Shown here: positions 25,892 through 34,990 of the stretch, piece by piece | Layout of the letters: each line of letters starts with the position of its first letter | Numbering within the stretch: position 1 is the first letter of the stretch | From: JAJDTQ01 sp963422385 | GTDB lineage: Bacteria > Desulfobacterota > Binatia > UBA9968 > JAJDTQ01 | Assembly: GCA_963422385.1 (NCBI GenBank) | Contig: OY729432.1 | Location: 2,852,001-2,916,000 of the forward strand | DNA: 64,000 nt | Direction of reading: 5' to 3' | Notes under the pieces: generated by a model | The model's input: only the letters and a program-made list of their open reading frames with translations | The model's database searches: none | What the model was told of the DNA's origin: nothing | Position numbers and translations under genes: made by a program

Positions 25892-26000
25892 ACCCGCGGC
25901 CGGGCCGTGGGCCATGGACGAGGCGAAGTGGTGAGGCCCGCACGGGTGAATTCCGGGTGGCCCGCGAATCTTGACGGCCCGAGACCGGTAATGGTAGACG

Positions 26001-26168
26001 CCAGGAGTCTGTGCGAGTATGCGAATGGTAGCGAGAGGTGGGGAAATGGAGGCCATTTGAGGGCGGATTCGAGGAGAATATCGGGAATATGTGACGAGAA
26101 TCCAACCGCAAATGGACCCATTTCCATGCCTCGCAGTAGATTCCTGCTTTACTCGGACAGGCTCCTGG
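26001..26168 (+). mobile_element. MITE-like element, full copy 2 (168 bp)
   Basis: Bounded by CCAGGAGTCTGTGCGAGTA and TACTCGGACAGGCTCCTGG, which are near-perfect terminal inverted repeats of each other. The whole segment is the inverted copy of 16865-17031. It is placed just 49 nt upstream of the amidohydrolase start, so it could carry or alter that promoter. Degenerate relatives occur at 7907, 48657 and 56533. Confidence 0.7.
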
Positions 26169-26216
26169 GGTAAGTGCACCAGAAATATTCGAAACGTTCA
26201 CAAGGGGGTAAATCAA

Positions 26217-27278
26217 ATGGCCGATAACGGGACACTGCCGGGCTGCGAAGTCATTATCTCGTCGGACTCCCACGTCATGGAGCCGTCGGAGACTCTGGTG
26301 GAAAGGGCTCCCAAGGGTTTCAAGGACCAGGTGCCGCGCTTTCCCGAACTGGAGGTGGGCACGAGCTTCCAGACCCAGCCGGGCGGATCGGATCCGGCCA
26401 GGCGCATCACCGAGATGGAGACCGACGGCGTAAGCGCGGAGGTGCTCTTCCCGACCTACCTGCTGCCGCACTTCGCCATGGACGACGCCAAGCTGCAGCA
26501 GGTGTCGTTCCGCGCATACAACGACTGGGTGATGGACTATTGCGCGGTGGCGCCCAACCGCCTGGTGGGGGTCGGCGCCATCTCGATGTACGACATCGAC
26601 GAAGCGGTCAAGGAGCTGGAGCGTTGCGCCAGGATGGGCCTCAAGGGCTCGCTCATCTGGCAGGCGCCGCACGCGGACCTGCCGTTCAAGTCCGACCACT
26701 ACGAGAAGTTCTGGGCGGCGTCCGAGGATCTCCGGATGCCGGTGCACCTGCACATTCTCACCGGCCACGGCTACCACAAGCAGTCGGTGTTCGGTAACAA
26801 GCGCATCGGCGTCGAGCCGTATCGGGGCAGCGTCAACCTGAAGCTTCAGGAGATCATCAACGCCGTCTTCGATTTCATCTTCTACGGCATCATGCACCGC
26901 CATCCCGGCCTCAAGTTCGTGTGCGTCGAGAACGAGATCGGCTGGATGCCGTTCATGTTGCAGCAGTGGGACTACTACTGGAACCGGTTCAGGAAGGAGA
27001 ACCCCATCTCCATCGACAAGAACCCCAGCGAGTACTTCAACGAGCAGTTCTACGGCACGTTCTTCCGCGACACGGTCGCCGGGCACAACTTCGAGTGGTG
27101 GGGCCAGGACAACTGCATGTGGTCCAACGACTATCCACACGCAAACTCCACGTGGCCGGAATCGAAGCGTTACATCGACCGCGACCTGGGGCACCTGCCT
27201 GCGGACATACGGAAGAAGCTGGTCTATACCAACGTCAGGAATCTCTACCAGCTCGACGTTCCCGATCCCGTGCAATAG
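26217..27278 (+). CDS. Amidohydrolase family protein (amidohydrolase_2, 353 aa)
   Basis: Metal-dependent TIM-barrel hydrolase or decarboxylase of the ACMSD-related superfamily: SSDSHVMEPSETL at the N-terminus, PVHLHILTGHGYHKQ (metal His), LKFVCVENEIGWMPF and the late NDYPHANSTWP with the catalytic Asp. GGGGG upstream of ATG 26217 is the likely ribosome site. Paralogue of the next gene, with which it shares EMETDGV/EAMDTEGI, RAYNDW and ISVYDMDDAV-like blocks. Substrate unknown; such pairs occur in clusters with CmcJ and amidase genes. Confidence 0.85.
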   Translation: MADNGTLPGCEVIISSDSHVMEPSETLVERAPKGFKDQVPRFPELEVGTSFQTQPGGSDPARRITEMETDGVSAEVLFPTYLLPHFAMDDAKLQQVSFRAYNDWVMDYCAVAPNRLVGVGAISMYDIDEAVKELERCARMGLKGSLIWQAPHADLPFKSDHYEKFWAASEDLRMPVHLHILTGHGYHKQSVFGNKRIGVEPYRGSVNLKLQEIINAVFDFIFYGIMHRHPGLKFVCVENEIGWMPFMLQQWDYYWNRFRKENPISIDKNPSEYFNEQFYGTFFRDTVAGHNFEWWGQDNCMWSNDYPHANSTWPESKRYIDRDLGHLPADIRKKLVYTNVRNLYQLDVPDPVQ

Positions 27279-27291
27279 CTCGAAAGAACGC

Positions 27292-27324
27292 GAAAGCCGT
27301 CCGTCTCGGGCGGCTTTCCTTTTC
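27292..27324 (+). terminator. Rho-independent terminator
   Basis: GAAAGCCGTCC (27292-27302) pairs with GGGCGGCTTTC (27308-27318, one wobble) around loop GTCTC, followed by CTTTTC. It lies 14 nt after the amidohydrolase stop, so the next amidohydrolase probably has its own promoter or depends on readthrough. Confidence 0.75.
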
Positions 27325-27389
27325 AGGCGGGGATGCGGAACGCGGTGGGCAGGCCGCGGGGAAAGTGTGCGGCGTGAAGGGGCAGACTG

Positions 27390-28511
27390 ATGGCCAGGAA
27401 CGGTTTCAAGGTATTCGATAGCGACATGCACATCATGGAGCCCCCGGATCTGTGGCCGCGTTACATGGCCGCCGGGTTCCGCTCCCGGGCTCCCCACGGC
27501 CGCACCTCGGAGAACGTCCGCGACCTGGGCCTGATCTTCCCGCAGGAACAGCCCAACGCCAGACACACCGCGGGCACGCTGCACCGCGGGCACAACTACG
27601 ACAGGAACCAGGACATCTACCGCGACCACTCCGAGCGGGGCTGGACCGGCGAGGTCCAACTCGAGGCCATGGACACCGAGGGCATCGACGCGGCGGTGCT
27701 GTTCCCCAGCCGGGGCCTGGGCGTGCTCACCTATCCGGAGCACCAGCCCGATTTTGCCGCGGCCCTTGCCCGGGCCTACAACGACTGGCTCCACGACTTC
27801 TGCCGGGCCGACCCGGAGCGGTTGTTCGGCGCCGGGATGATCTCCGTCTACGACATGGACGACGCGGTCAACGAGACCCGCCGGGTGGCCGGCGAGCACG
27901 GCTTTCGGTCGGTGTTCCTGCGGTCCAACATCGTTACCGGCAAGCCGCTGCACGATCCCTGCTACGAGCCTCTGTGGGATACCCTGGAGGAGCTGGGCCT
28001 CCCCATCGGGTTCCACGAGGCGTCCGGCTCGCGCGCGCCCCAGAGCGGCGAGCAGTTCGAGCCCAACTTCGGCCTGCGGCGCGTCTACGCCCAGCCCTTC
28101 GAGCAGATGATGGGGCTCGGGAGCTTTCTCGGCGGGGGCGTGCTGGCGCGGCACCCGAGGCTCAAGGTGGCGTTTCTGGAAGCCAACTGCTCGTGGCTGC
28201 CGTGGCTGCTCTGGCGCCTGGACGAAGGCTACGAGCGCGAGGGCGACATCTTCATGACCGACCTGCGGGAGAAGCCCAGTGAATACTTTCGCCGGCAGTG
28301 CTGGGTCTCCGTCGAGCCGGACGAAACGCCGGCGCGCTACACCATCGAGGAGTTCGGCTGCGACCAGCTCGTGTTCTCCACCGACTACCCCCACGGCGAT
28401 TCCAGATACCCGCACGCCGTCGAAGGCTTTCTCGATCTCGACCTGTCCGACGAGGTGAAGCGCAAGATCCTGTGGGACAACTGCGCGCGGTTTTACGGGT
28501 TTGCACACTGA
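27390..28511 (+). CDS. Amidohydrolase family protein, paralogue (373 aa)
   Basis: Same superfamily as the upstream gene: FDSDMHIMEPPDLWPRYM, LPIGFHEASGSRAPQSGEQ, LKVAFLEANCSWLPWLLW and FSTDYPHGDSRYPHAVEGF with metal His and catalytic Asp. Family members are hydrolases or non-oxidative decarboxylases working on aromatic or cyclic acids. It is followed 25 nt later by the CmcJ/NvfI gene, so it belongs to the operon 27390-30858. Confidence 0.85.
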   Translation: MARNGFKVFDSDMHIMEPPDLWPRYMAAGFRSRAPHGRTSENVRDLGLIFPQEQPNARHTAGTLHRGHNYDRNQDIYRDHSERGWTGEVQLEAMDTEGIDAAVLFPSRGLGVLTYPEHQPDFAAALARAYNDWLHDFCRADPERLFGAGMISVYDMDDAVNETRRVAGEHGFRSVFLRSNIVTGKPLHDPCYEPLWDTLEELGLPIGFHEASGSRAPQSGEQFEPNFGLRRVYAQPFEQMMGLGSFLGGGVLARHPRLKVAFLEANCSWLPWLLWRLDEGYEREGDIFMTDLREKPSEYFRRQCWVSVEPDETPARYTIEEFGCDQLVFSTDYPHGDSRYPHAVEGFLDLDLSDEVKRKILWDNCARFYGFAH

Positions 28512-28536
28512 AATTTCTCATTCGAAGGAGGGTGCC

Positions 28537-29373
28537 ATGGCGAGACCGCAAACGGTGACAGCACCGCCGGAGTCCATCGAAGGCGTGCTCAACTACCTCA
28601 TCGAGACCGGCGAGAGCCCCGCGAGTTACGGCGGCATGAGCCAGGCGGAAGCCGACCGCAAGCGCCGGGGCAAGTACGAGGGTCACACGATGACGATCCG
28701 GAACGCCCGGCTCATGGCGGATACGCTGTCGCTGGAGCGGGAAGGGTTCGTTCTGGTGCCCCACGACACTCGAATGAAGGACTTCTATGACGAAGCCGAG
28801 GTCCGCACGGTCTATTACAAGGAGACCGAAGATCTCGTGAAGAAGACCACGGGGGCGAAACGCGTGGTGGTCTTCGATCACACGCTTCGTTCGGGGGACG
28901 AAGCGACGCGTGAAGCCAGGCAGGTCGGCGGCCCGGTGCGCAGCGCCCACAACGACTACACGGACTGGTCCGGTCCTCAACGCGTGCGCGACATCCTGCC
29001 GGACGAGGCCGAGGATCTGCTCAAGGGGCGTTTCGCCGTGGTGCAGACCTGGCGGCCCATCAATCGCCCCGTCATGCGGGATCCTCTGGCCATCGCCGAC
29101 GCCCGCAGCACCGGCATGGAGGGCGCCGTCCCCACCGCCCGAATCTATCCCGACCGTCGCGGCGAGACGTTGCACTACACCTTCAACCCCAATCATCGCT
29201 GGTACTACTTCCCGCATATGGAGCGCAACGAGGCCGTGGTATTCAAGACCTTCGAGTCCGAGCGCGACGGACGCGCCCGGTGGACCCTGCACTGCGCCTT
29301 TGACGACCCTGATACGCCGCCCGCTGCCCCGGCCCGGGAGAGCATCGAGATGCGCACCCTGGCGTTCTTCTAG
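28537..29373 (+). CDS. CmcJ/NvfI family oxidoreductase-like protein (278 aa)
   Basis: The run RSAHNDYTDWSGPQRVRDIL followed by RFAVVQTWRPINRPVMRDPL and then ADARS is the core of the CmcJ/NvfI family (Fe(II)/2OG-type folds found in cephamycin 7-alpha-methoxylation and fungal meroterpenoid pathways). ATG 28537 has GGAGG seven nt before it. The gene precedes the amidase by 9 nt. Hydroxylation or demethylation of a small molecule processed by the adjacent amidohydrolases is plausible inference. Confidence 0.75.
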   Translation: MARPQTVTAPPESIEGVLNYLIETGESPASYGGMSQAEADRKRRGKYEGHTMTIRNARLMADTLSLEREGFVLVPHDTRMKDFYDEAEVRTVYYKETEDLVKKTTGAKRVVVFDHTLRSGDEATREARQVGGPVRSAHNDYTDWSGPQRVRDILPDEAEDLLKGRFAVVQTWRPINRPVMRDPLAIADARSTGMEGAVPTARIYPDRRGETLHYTFNPNHRWYYFPHMERNEAVVFKTFESERDGRARWTLHCAFDDPDTPPAAPARESIEMRTLAFF

Positions 29374-29382
29374 GAGAGATTC

Positions 29383-30858
29383 ATGAGCAACTTCGACGTC
29401 GTCGACACCACGATAGACGCGGTCCACAAGGCGTATGAAGCGGGGCAGCTTACCCCGCGCGAGCTGGTACGGGCCTACCTGGACCGGATCGAGGCCTACG
29501 ACAAGCAGGGACCGGCCCTGAACTGCATCATCACGGTCAATCCCAACGCGCTGGAGGAAGCCGACCGGCTCGGCGCCTCGCCCCTCACCGGTCCTCTCCA
29601 CGGCATTCCGATCGTTTTCAAGGACCAGGGCGACGCCAGGGGGATGCCCACCACCCTGGGCAGCGTGCTGTTCAAGGATTACTACCCCGACCGCGACTGT
29701 TTCGTGGTGGAGCAGCTCAGGAAGGCAGGAGCCATCATCCTCGCCAAGGCCACTCTGGGGGAGCTGGGTGGTGGGGACACGCACGGCTCGCTGTTCGGGT
29801 CCAGCCGCAACCCGTATGATGTCGAGCGCACGGTGGGCGGCTCCTCCGGCGGGTCGGGCGGCGCCGTGTCCGCCAATTTTGCCACGGTTGCCGTGGGGCA
29901 GGAAGGTTACGCCTCCATTCGCCGGCCCTCCACCTGGAACTGTGTCGCCGGCATGCGCCCCACTCCGGGCCTGGTGAGCCGGGGCGGCGTATATGACGGC
30001 TGGCCTGACATGACCGGCTCGCTGGGCCCCATGGCGCGCACGGTCGAGGATATGGCCCGGCTGCTGGACATGATGGTGGGGTACGATCCCGAGGATCCGG
30101 TGACCGCCCGCGGCGTCGGCCGCATACCTGCGAGCCATACCGACTTCCTGGACGCCGGCGGCCTGCGCGGCGCGCGCCTGGGGATCCTTCGGGAACCCAT
30201 GGGATACATGGCGGAGCCGGATACCGACGACTTCCGGCAGATCACCGAGGTGTTCGACAAGGCGGTGGCGGACCTGATGGCCGCCGGTGCCGAAGTGGTG
30301 GATCCGGTGGAGATCCCCCGGCTCAACGAGCTGCTGGCCAAGCGGTCGTGGAACCCCACGAACGGCGACGAGGCCTTCAAGCTGTACTACGGCAGGAGCG
30401 CCAAACGGCCGTTCGAGTCGCGGCAGGAGGCCATGGCGTCGCCGGACTTCGCCAAGGTCCACTACAACGCCCGGAACCGCTGGAAGGCGCCCCTGGACGC
30501 GGACAAGCACTACGAGTACCTGCTGGCGTGCGAAACACTCATGGGCAACCTGTTGAAGGTCATGGCCGACCACCGGCTGGACGCCATCGTGCACAAGTCG
30601 GTGGAACACCAGCCGACGCTCATCACCGACGGTATCCAACCGCCATGGGTCAACATGAGGGGCGTGCCCCATATCAACACGTTCCTGATATTCGTTTCGT
30701 CGGTGGCGGTGCCCGGAGGCTTCACCCGGGACGGCCTGCCGGCCGGGATCACCTTTCTCGGGCGGCCCTACGACGACGGCCGCATGATCCGGTTCGCCTA
30801 CGCCTACGAGCAGGCCACGCACCACCGCAAGCCGCCGTCCACCACGCCGGCACTGTGA
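29383..30858 (+). CDS. Amidase-signature-family amidase (491 aa)
   Basis: Ser-cisSer-Lys amidase: Lys80 in GIPIVFKDQGD, cis-Ser154 in VGGSSGGSGGAV and nucleophile Ser178 in GQEGYASIRRPS. These hydrolyse carboxamides to acids and ammonia. The GQEGYASIRRP variant of the usual GTDTGGSIR loop is seen in a subset of secondary-metabolite amidases. AGGAGAG precedes ATG 29383. Last gene of the amidohydrolase-CmcJ-amidase unit; a long perfect hairpin follows the stop. Confidence 0.9.
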   Translation: MSNFDVVDTTIDAVHKAYEAGQLTPRELVRAYLDRIEAYDKQGPALNCIITVNPNALEEADRLGASPLTGPLHGIPIVFKDQGDARGMPTTLGSVLFKDYYPDRDCFVVEQLRKAGAIILAKATLGELGGGDTHGSLFGSSRNPYDVERTVGGSSGGSGGAVSANFATVAVGQEGYASIRRPSTWNCVAGMRPTPGLVSRGGVYDGWPDMTGSLGPMARTVEDMARLLDMMVGYDPEDPVTARGVGRIPASHTDFLDAGGLRGARLGILREPMGYMAEPDTDDFRQITEVFDKAVADLMAAGAEVVDPVEIPRLNELLAKRSWNPTNGDEAFKLYYGRSAKRPFESRQEAMASPDFAKVHYNARNRWKAPLDADKHYEYLLACETLMGNLLKVMADHRLDAIVHKSVEHQPTLITDGIQPPWVNMRGVPHINTFLIFVSSVAVPGGFTRDGLPAGITFLGRPYDDGRMIRFAYAYEQATHHRKPPSTTPAL

Positions 30859-30867
30859 TGGCGGACG

Positions 30868-30921
30868 CGCCCCACCCATCCCGGATTCCCGCGGAAGCGG
30901 GAATCCGGGATGGGTGGGGCG
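30868..30921. repeat. Perfect 25-bp-stem REP hairpin
   Basis: A 25-bp arm (30868-30892) is matched without mismatch by 30897-30921 around loop GGAA. Core CGGATTCCCGC/GCGGGAATCCG is the REP motif shared with 47243-47345. It lies 10 nt after the amidase stop, where it may protect the transcript 3' end. Confidence 0.85.
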
Positions 30922-30961
30922 GCGTTTGTGAGTCGTTTCAGGCCGAAGGGAAAGGATTGAA

Positions 30962-31516
30962 ATGCCCCGCATACCGGAACTCACGGAACGAGATGCGATA
31001 CCGGAGGATCAGCGGCAGCACTACGACTCCATCATGGCCAGCCGGAAGCGGATCGGTGCGCCCTACGCGAACCTGCTCCACTGCCCCGATCTGGCCGCGC
31101 GTACCGCGCACCTGGTAGGGTATTCACTCCACACCTCGGACTTTCCCCTGAGAGAGAAGGAACTCGTCATCTGCACGGTGGCCCGGGAGATGGACTGCGT
31201 GTACGAGTGGGCCGCCCACTCCGGCCACGCCCTCGACGCAGGGGTGGGGGAGGATGCGGTGGCGGCCATCCGTGACGGCAGGGCTCCCGAAGGCCTCGAC
31301 GAAGACGAGGCCCCCTTTGTCCGGTACGTGCAAGAGCTTCTGCGGCCTCCGCATCGCGCCACCGAGGCGACCTTTCAGGCCTTGCGTCAGCGTCTCGGAG
31401 ATCACCGGCTGGCAGAGCTTACCGGCATCGTCGGCGGGTACGTCGGGCTCGCCTGCTCCCTGAACGCGTTCGAGATCGGGGCGCCCGAAGGCATGCCGGT
31501 CCTTCCCGCGGGTTGA
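30962..31516 (+). CDS. Carboxymuconolactone decarboxylase family protein (184 aa)
   Basis: CMD/AhpD-like fold: LHCPDLAARTAHLVGYSLHT, EKELVICTVAREMDCVYEWA then AHSGHA supply the family's conserved Glu and His region (EWxxH) but lack the CxxC of AhpD, so a peroxidase role is unlikely. About 184 aa, normal for the 'CMD protein linked to catabolic operons' type. Stop overlaps the next gene's region with possible TTG start at 31513; co-transcribed with the 2OG oxygenase. Confidence 0.8.
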   Translation: MPRIPELTERDAIPEDQRQHYDSIMASRKRIGAPYANLLHCPDLAARTAHLVGYSLHTSDFPLREKELVICTVAREMDCVYEWAAHSGHALDAGVGEDAVAAIRDGRAPEGLDEDEAPFVRYVQELLRPPHRATEATFQALRQRLGDHRLAELTGIVGGYVGLACSLNAFEIGAPEGMPVLPAG

Positions 31517-31527
31517 GCCCGGTGTCG

Positions 31528-32571
31528 ATGTCGTACCACGAGGCCGACGCCGCGGTGAATGGCGGCATCCCCGTCCTGGAAGTGGGCGACTTCCTGGCCG
31601 GCGCTCCCGGCGCGCTGGAGCGCCTGGCGGCCGAATTGCGCCATGCCCTGGAGTGGGTGGGTTTCTACTACATCCACGGACACGGCGTGCCTCAGCGGCT
31701 TATCGACGATGTCTTCACCCAGTGCGCGCGTTTCCACGCGCGGCCGCTGGCCGAGAAGATGGCGGTCCGCGGCAACGAACACAACGTGGGATACATGCCG
31801 CTGAACGGGTACGTGTCCCGCAGTTCCCGGGTCGAGAAGGCGACGAGGCCCAACTTCGTGGAGGCGTTCTTTCTCAAGCGGGACCTTCCTCTCGATCATC
31901 CGGACGTGTTGGCGGGCGTGCGTTACCGTTGCGCCAATCCCTGGCCCGAGGCGCATGCCCTGCCGGGGTTCCGGGAGACGGTGGTGGCCTACCTGGAGGC
32001 CATGGAGCAGCTCTGCAAGCGCATGCTGCCACTCTACGCGGTGGCGTTGGGCCTTGCCCCGGACCATTTCCACGACGCCTTCGCCGAACCCCAGTACACT
32101 TTGCGGATGTCGCACTATCCGCCCGCGGAGGAGGGCCACGCCGGCCAGTACGGGCTGGCGCCGCACACGGATTCGAGCTTTCTCACCATGCTGCCGCGGG
32201 CCGAGCTGCCCGGACTGTCCATCTGCATGCCCTCGGGAGAGTGGACGGACGCGCCCGTGGCGCCCGGCACTTTTCTGGTTAATTCGGGGGATATGCTGCG
32301 CCGGTGGACCAACCATCGGTTCCTGTCCACACCGCACCGGGTGGTGAATCGCAACGCCGGCCGGGACCGTTACGCCATCCCGTTCTTCTTCGATGCGACC
32401 CACGATTTCCCCATGGCGTGCCTGCCTACGTGTCACGGACCGGAGAACCCGTCCCGTTATGAGCCGACGACATACAGCGAGTACATGCGCTGGTTCGCGC
32501 GGCAATATGACCACGTGCGGGACCATGACGGCCACGAACCCGATGATCCCGGCGTCCCGACCGTGAGCTGA
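31528..32571 (+). CDS. Isopenicillin N synthase-like 2OG-Fe(II) oxygenase (347 aa)
   Basis: DIOX_N-type N-terminus (GIPVLEVGDFLAG, FYYIHGHGVP) then the jelly-roll with H213xD215 (APHTDSSFLTML), distal H270 (STPHRVVNR) and RYAIPFF, the 2-oxoglutarate Arg region. Same family as isopenicillin N synthase, flavone synthases and bacterial 2OG hydroxylases. ATG 31528 is used; a TTG 15 nt upstream would overlap the preceding stop. Follows the CMD gene by 11 nt. Confidence 0.9.
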   Translation: MSYHEADAAVNGGIPVLEVGDFLAGAPGALERLAAELRHALEWVGFYYIHGHGVPQRLIDDVFTQCARFHARPLAEKMAVRGNEHNVGYMPLNGYVSRSSRVEKATRPNFVEAFFLKRDLPLDHPDVLAGVRYRCANPWPEAHALPGFRETVVAYLEAMEQLCKRMLPLYAVALGLAPDHFHDAFAEPQYTLRMSHYPPAEEGHAGQYGLAPHTDSSFLTMLPRAELPGLSICMPSGEWTDAPVAPGTFLVNSGDMLRRWTNHRFLSTPHRVVNRNAGRDRYAIPFFFDATHDFPMACLPTCHGPENPSRYEPTTYSEYMRWFARQYDHVRDHDGHEPDDPGVPTVS

Positions 32572-32842
32572 CTCATGCCGGGGCGGAAGTGTCAACGTTA
32601 CGGATAGGTGTCAATTCTGGTAACAGTCTCTGTGGAAAAGCCTGTGTATAACGGTGGAATGCGCGGAAAATTTCCCTATTCATCCGGGATTCAACGGATT
32701 GCACAATTTCTGCGCACGGGTTTTTTCAAGAAATCAGGGCAGTTGCGAAGATAAGCCTCAACAGGCCTCGAAAATCGGGGTAACCGCTCGAACGGCGCGG
32801 CCCGAAGCGGGTCACCGCCAAGTGGCCGATTCCCAAAAGAAA
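32572..32842. other. 271-bp gap, relatively AT-rich
   Basis: Contains no gene I can support, although the frame of the next CDS is open back to 32654. It is more AT-rich than its surroundings (around 32600-32720), as expected of a promoter region, but I cannot place -35 and -10 elements with confidence. Confidence 0.35.
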
Positions 32843-34990
32843 ATGAGCCGGAACGCAAATCTTCAGGCATTGCTTCAGCCGGGTTCGGTGGCGGTTGTCG
32901 GCGCATCTCCCAAGGCCGGCACGGGTGGACGGATACTGGGGAATGTCCTTGCGTCGGGTTTCCAGGGAGCCGTCTATCCGGTGAATCCCAACTACACGGA
33001 GGTCCGGGGCAGGCCGTGTTATCCTTCCATCGAAAGGCTTCCGGAGGTGCCGGATTGCGTGGTGGTGGCGTTGCCCGCCACGCGGGTGCTGGCGGTGGTG
33101 GAGGAAGCCGTTGCCGCGGGGGTGCCCTCGGGCATCGTGGTGGCGGAGGGTTTCGCGGACGGGGATACCCCGGCCGGCCGACGGCGTCAGGCGGAGCTTC
33201 AGCGGATGGCGGCCGCCGGAGGCATGGCCGTCACCGGCCCCTGCTGCATGGGGGTGGCGAGCCTCCGATACGGTTTCGCCAACTCCTATTTCTCCATTCC
33301 GCAGGACGCCGTCCCGGGCGGCGTCTCGCTCATCTCCCAGAGTGGCGGGCTGACCAACGCGATCACCGAGTTGGGCGCCAGTCGGAACATCAGCTTCAAC
33401 TACATCATCTCCAGCGGCAACGAGGCCGTGGTAGAGATGGCCGACTACATCGAATACCTGGTCGACGACCCCGAGACCCGGGTCATCGCCTGCATCATGG
33501 AAGGAGCCAAGGACGGCGCCAGGCTGCGCCGGGTGCTGGCAGCGGCCACCCGGAAGAAGCCCGTGGTGGTGCTGAAGCTTGGCCGCACCGAGTCCGGACG
33601 GCGGGCCACGGTGGCGCACACCGGTACCCTGGCGGGCCGGCAGGAGGCCTACGCCGCTCTGTTCCGGGAGGCGGGCGTGGCCCTGGTGGACAGCCTGGAC
33701 GAGCTGGTGGAAACCGCGGGTCTGTTCCTCCACGGACGCCTTCCGACGGGAGGGCGGGTCGTTTTCCTCACCATTTCCGGCGGGGCTACGGCGCTCATCA
33801 GCGACGTCAATGCCGTCGCGGGACTCCAGTGCCCGGCCTTGTCTCCGGCCGTCAACGCGAAGCTCCAGGAAATTCTGGGCGTATCGGACCGTCCGTTCAG
33901 CAATCCCATCGACACGGTGGGGATGCCCCGCATCGAGCAGGGAGCCAATCTCACGTCGGTCCTCGACACGCTGCTGAGCGATGACGGCATCGACCTGGTA
34001 GGCATGGCCCTGAGCGTCAAGCGGACCACCGCGCCCGGCCAGCAGAAGCTGCTGGATCAGGTGGCCGCGTGCGCCAGGACCGCCCCAAAGCCCATGTTCG
34101 TGCTGTCGCTGGCCTCCAACAGCCTCACCGGCGACTGCCGGACTTTTTCCGGCGAGACCGGGGTTCCCATCCTCGAAGACGTGGCCGGGGGGATGAAGGC
34201 GGTGCGCAAGCTGGTCGACTACGCGGCGTTCCGGGGCCGGGAGAGGCGGCCACGGACCCCGGCGGCGTCCGTGGATTTCCAACCGCCGGACGGTGCCGGG
34301 GCACTGACCGAGTACGACAGCAAGCGAATCCTCGCGCGCACCGGCATCGCCATGACACGGGAAGGCCTTGCCGACAGTCCCGAGCAGGCCGTCGAGGTCG
34401 CCGGGAGCCTCGGCCATCCGGTGGCGCTGAAGGTTCAGTCGCCCGACGTGCCTCACAAGTCGGATGCCGGCGGCGTTCATCTCGGAGCCGCGACCGCCGA
34501 GGAAGTGGAGACGGCGTACCTTCAGGTAATCAGGAACGTCAAGGCAGTCCATCCGGACGCCCGCATCGACGGTGTCCTGGTGCAGGAGATGATCTCCGAC
34601 GGGCTGGAGGTCATCGTCGGCATGGTGCACGACCCGCAGTTCGGGCCGCTGGTGATGCTGGGGTTGGGCGGTGTCTACGTGGAAGTGTTCCAGGACGCCG
34701 CCTTCCGGCTGCCGCCGCTGGACGAGCAGGACGTGCGTGAGATGCTGGCGGAGTTGCGGGGTGGGGCGCTGCTCAGCGGTCTGCGGGGCGGGAAGCCCCG
34801 GGACGTCGACGCCCTGGTGCAGTGCGTGGTCCGCTTCGGCGACTTCGTGGCCGGCAACGCCGGCCGCTTCACCGCGGTGGAGATGAATCCGGTGATGGTG
34901 CGTCCCCAGGGCGACGGCGTGGCGGTGGCGGATGCCCTCATCACGGTGTCGGACCAGCCCGGTCCGGTGCAAGAAGGAGAGTTGCCATGA
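32843..34990 (+). CDS. Acetate-CoA ligase (ADP-forming)-type acyl-CoA synthetase, fused subunits (715 aa)
   Basis: Order: CoA-binding Rossmann domain (PGSVAVVGASPKAGTGGRIL, then NPNYTEVRGRPCYPSI), succinyl-CoA-ligase-like domain with the phosphohistidine loop ATVAHTGTLAGRQEAY (His259), and a C-terminal ATP-grasp domain (ALKVQSPDVPHKSDAGGVHL, VQEMISDGLEVIVGM). This is the single-chain alpha-beta fusion that makes acyl-CoA from a carboxylate plus ATP, releasing ADP. ATG 32843 is preferred because the CoA-binding domain begins there; its Shine-Dalgarno is weak. It overlaps the enoyl-CoA hydratase by ATGA, so it probably activates the substrate that the hydratase and thiolase-like genes then process. 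Confidence 0.9.
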   Translation: MSRNANLQALLQPGSVAVVGASPKAGTGGRILGNVLASGFQGAVYPVNPNYTEVRGRPCYPSIERLPEVPDCVVVALPATRVLAVVEEAVAAGVPSGIVVAEGFADGDTPAGRRRQAELQRMAAAGGMAVTGPCCMGVASLRYGFANSYFSIPQDAVPGGVSLISQSGGLTNAITELGASRNISFNYIISSGNEAVVEMADYIEYLVDDPETRVIACIMEGAKDGARLRRVLAAATRKKPVVVLKLGRTESGRRATVAHTGTLAGRQEAYAALFREAGVALVDSLDELVETAGLFLHGRLPTGGRVVFLTISGGATALISDVNAVAGLQCPALSPAVNAKLQEILGVSDRPFSNPIDTVGMPRIEQGANLTSVLDTLLSDDGIDLVGMALSVKRTTAPGQQKLLDQVAACARTAPKPMFVLSLASNSLTGDCRTFSGETGVPILEDVAGGMKAVRKLVDYAAFRGRERRPRTPAASVDFQPPDGAGALTEYDSKRILARTGIAMTREGLADSPEQAVEVAGSLGHPVALKVQSPDVPHKSDAGGVHLGAATAEEVETAYLQVIRNVKAVHPDARIDGVLVQEMISDGLEVIVGMVHDPQFGPLVMLGLGGVYVEVFQDAAFRLPPLDEQDVREMLAELRGGALLSGLRGGKPRDVDALVQCVVRFGDFVAGNAGRFTAVEMNPVMVRPQGDGVAVADALITVSDQPGPVQEGELP

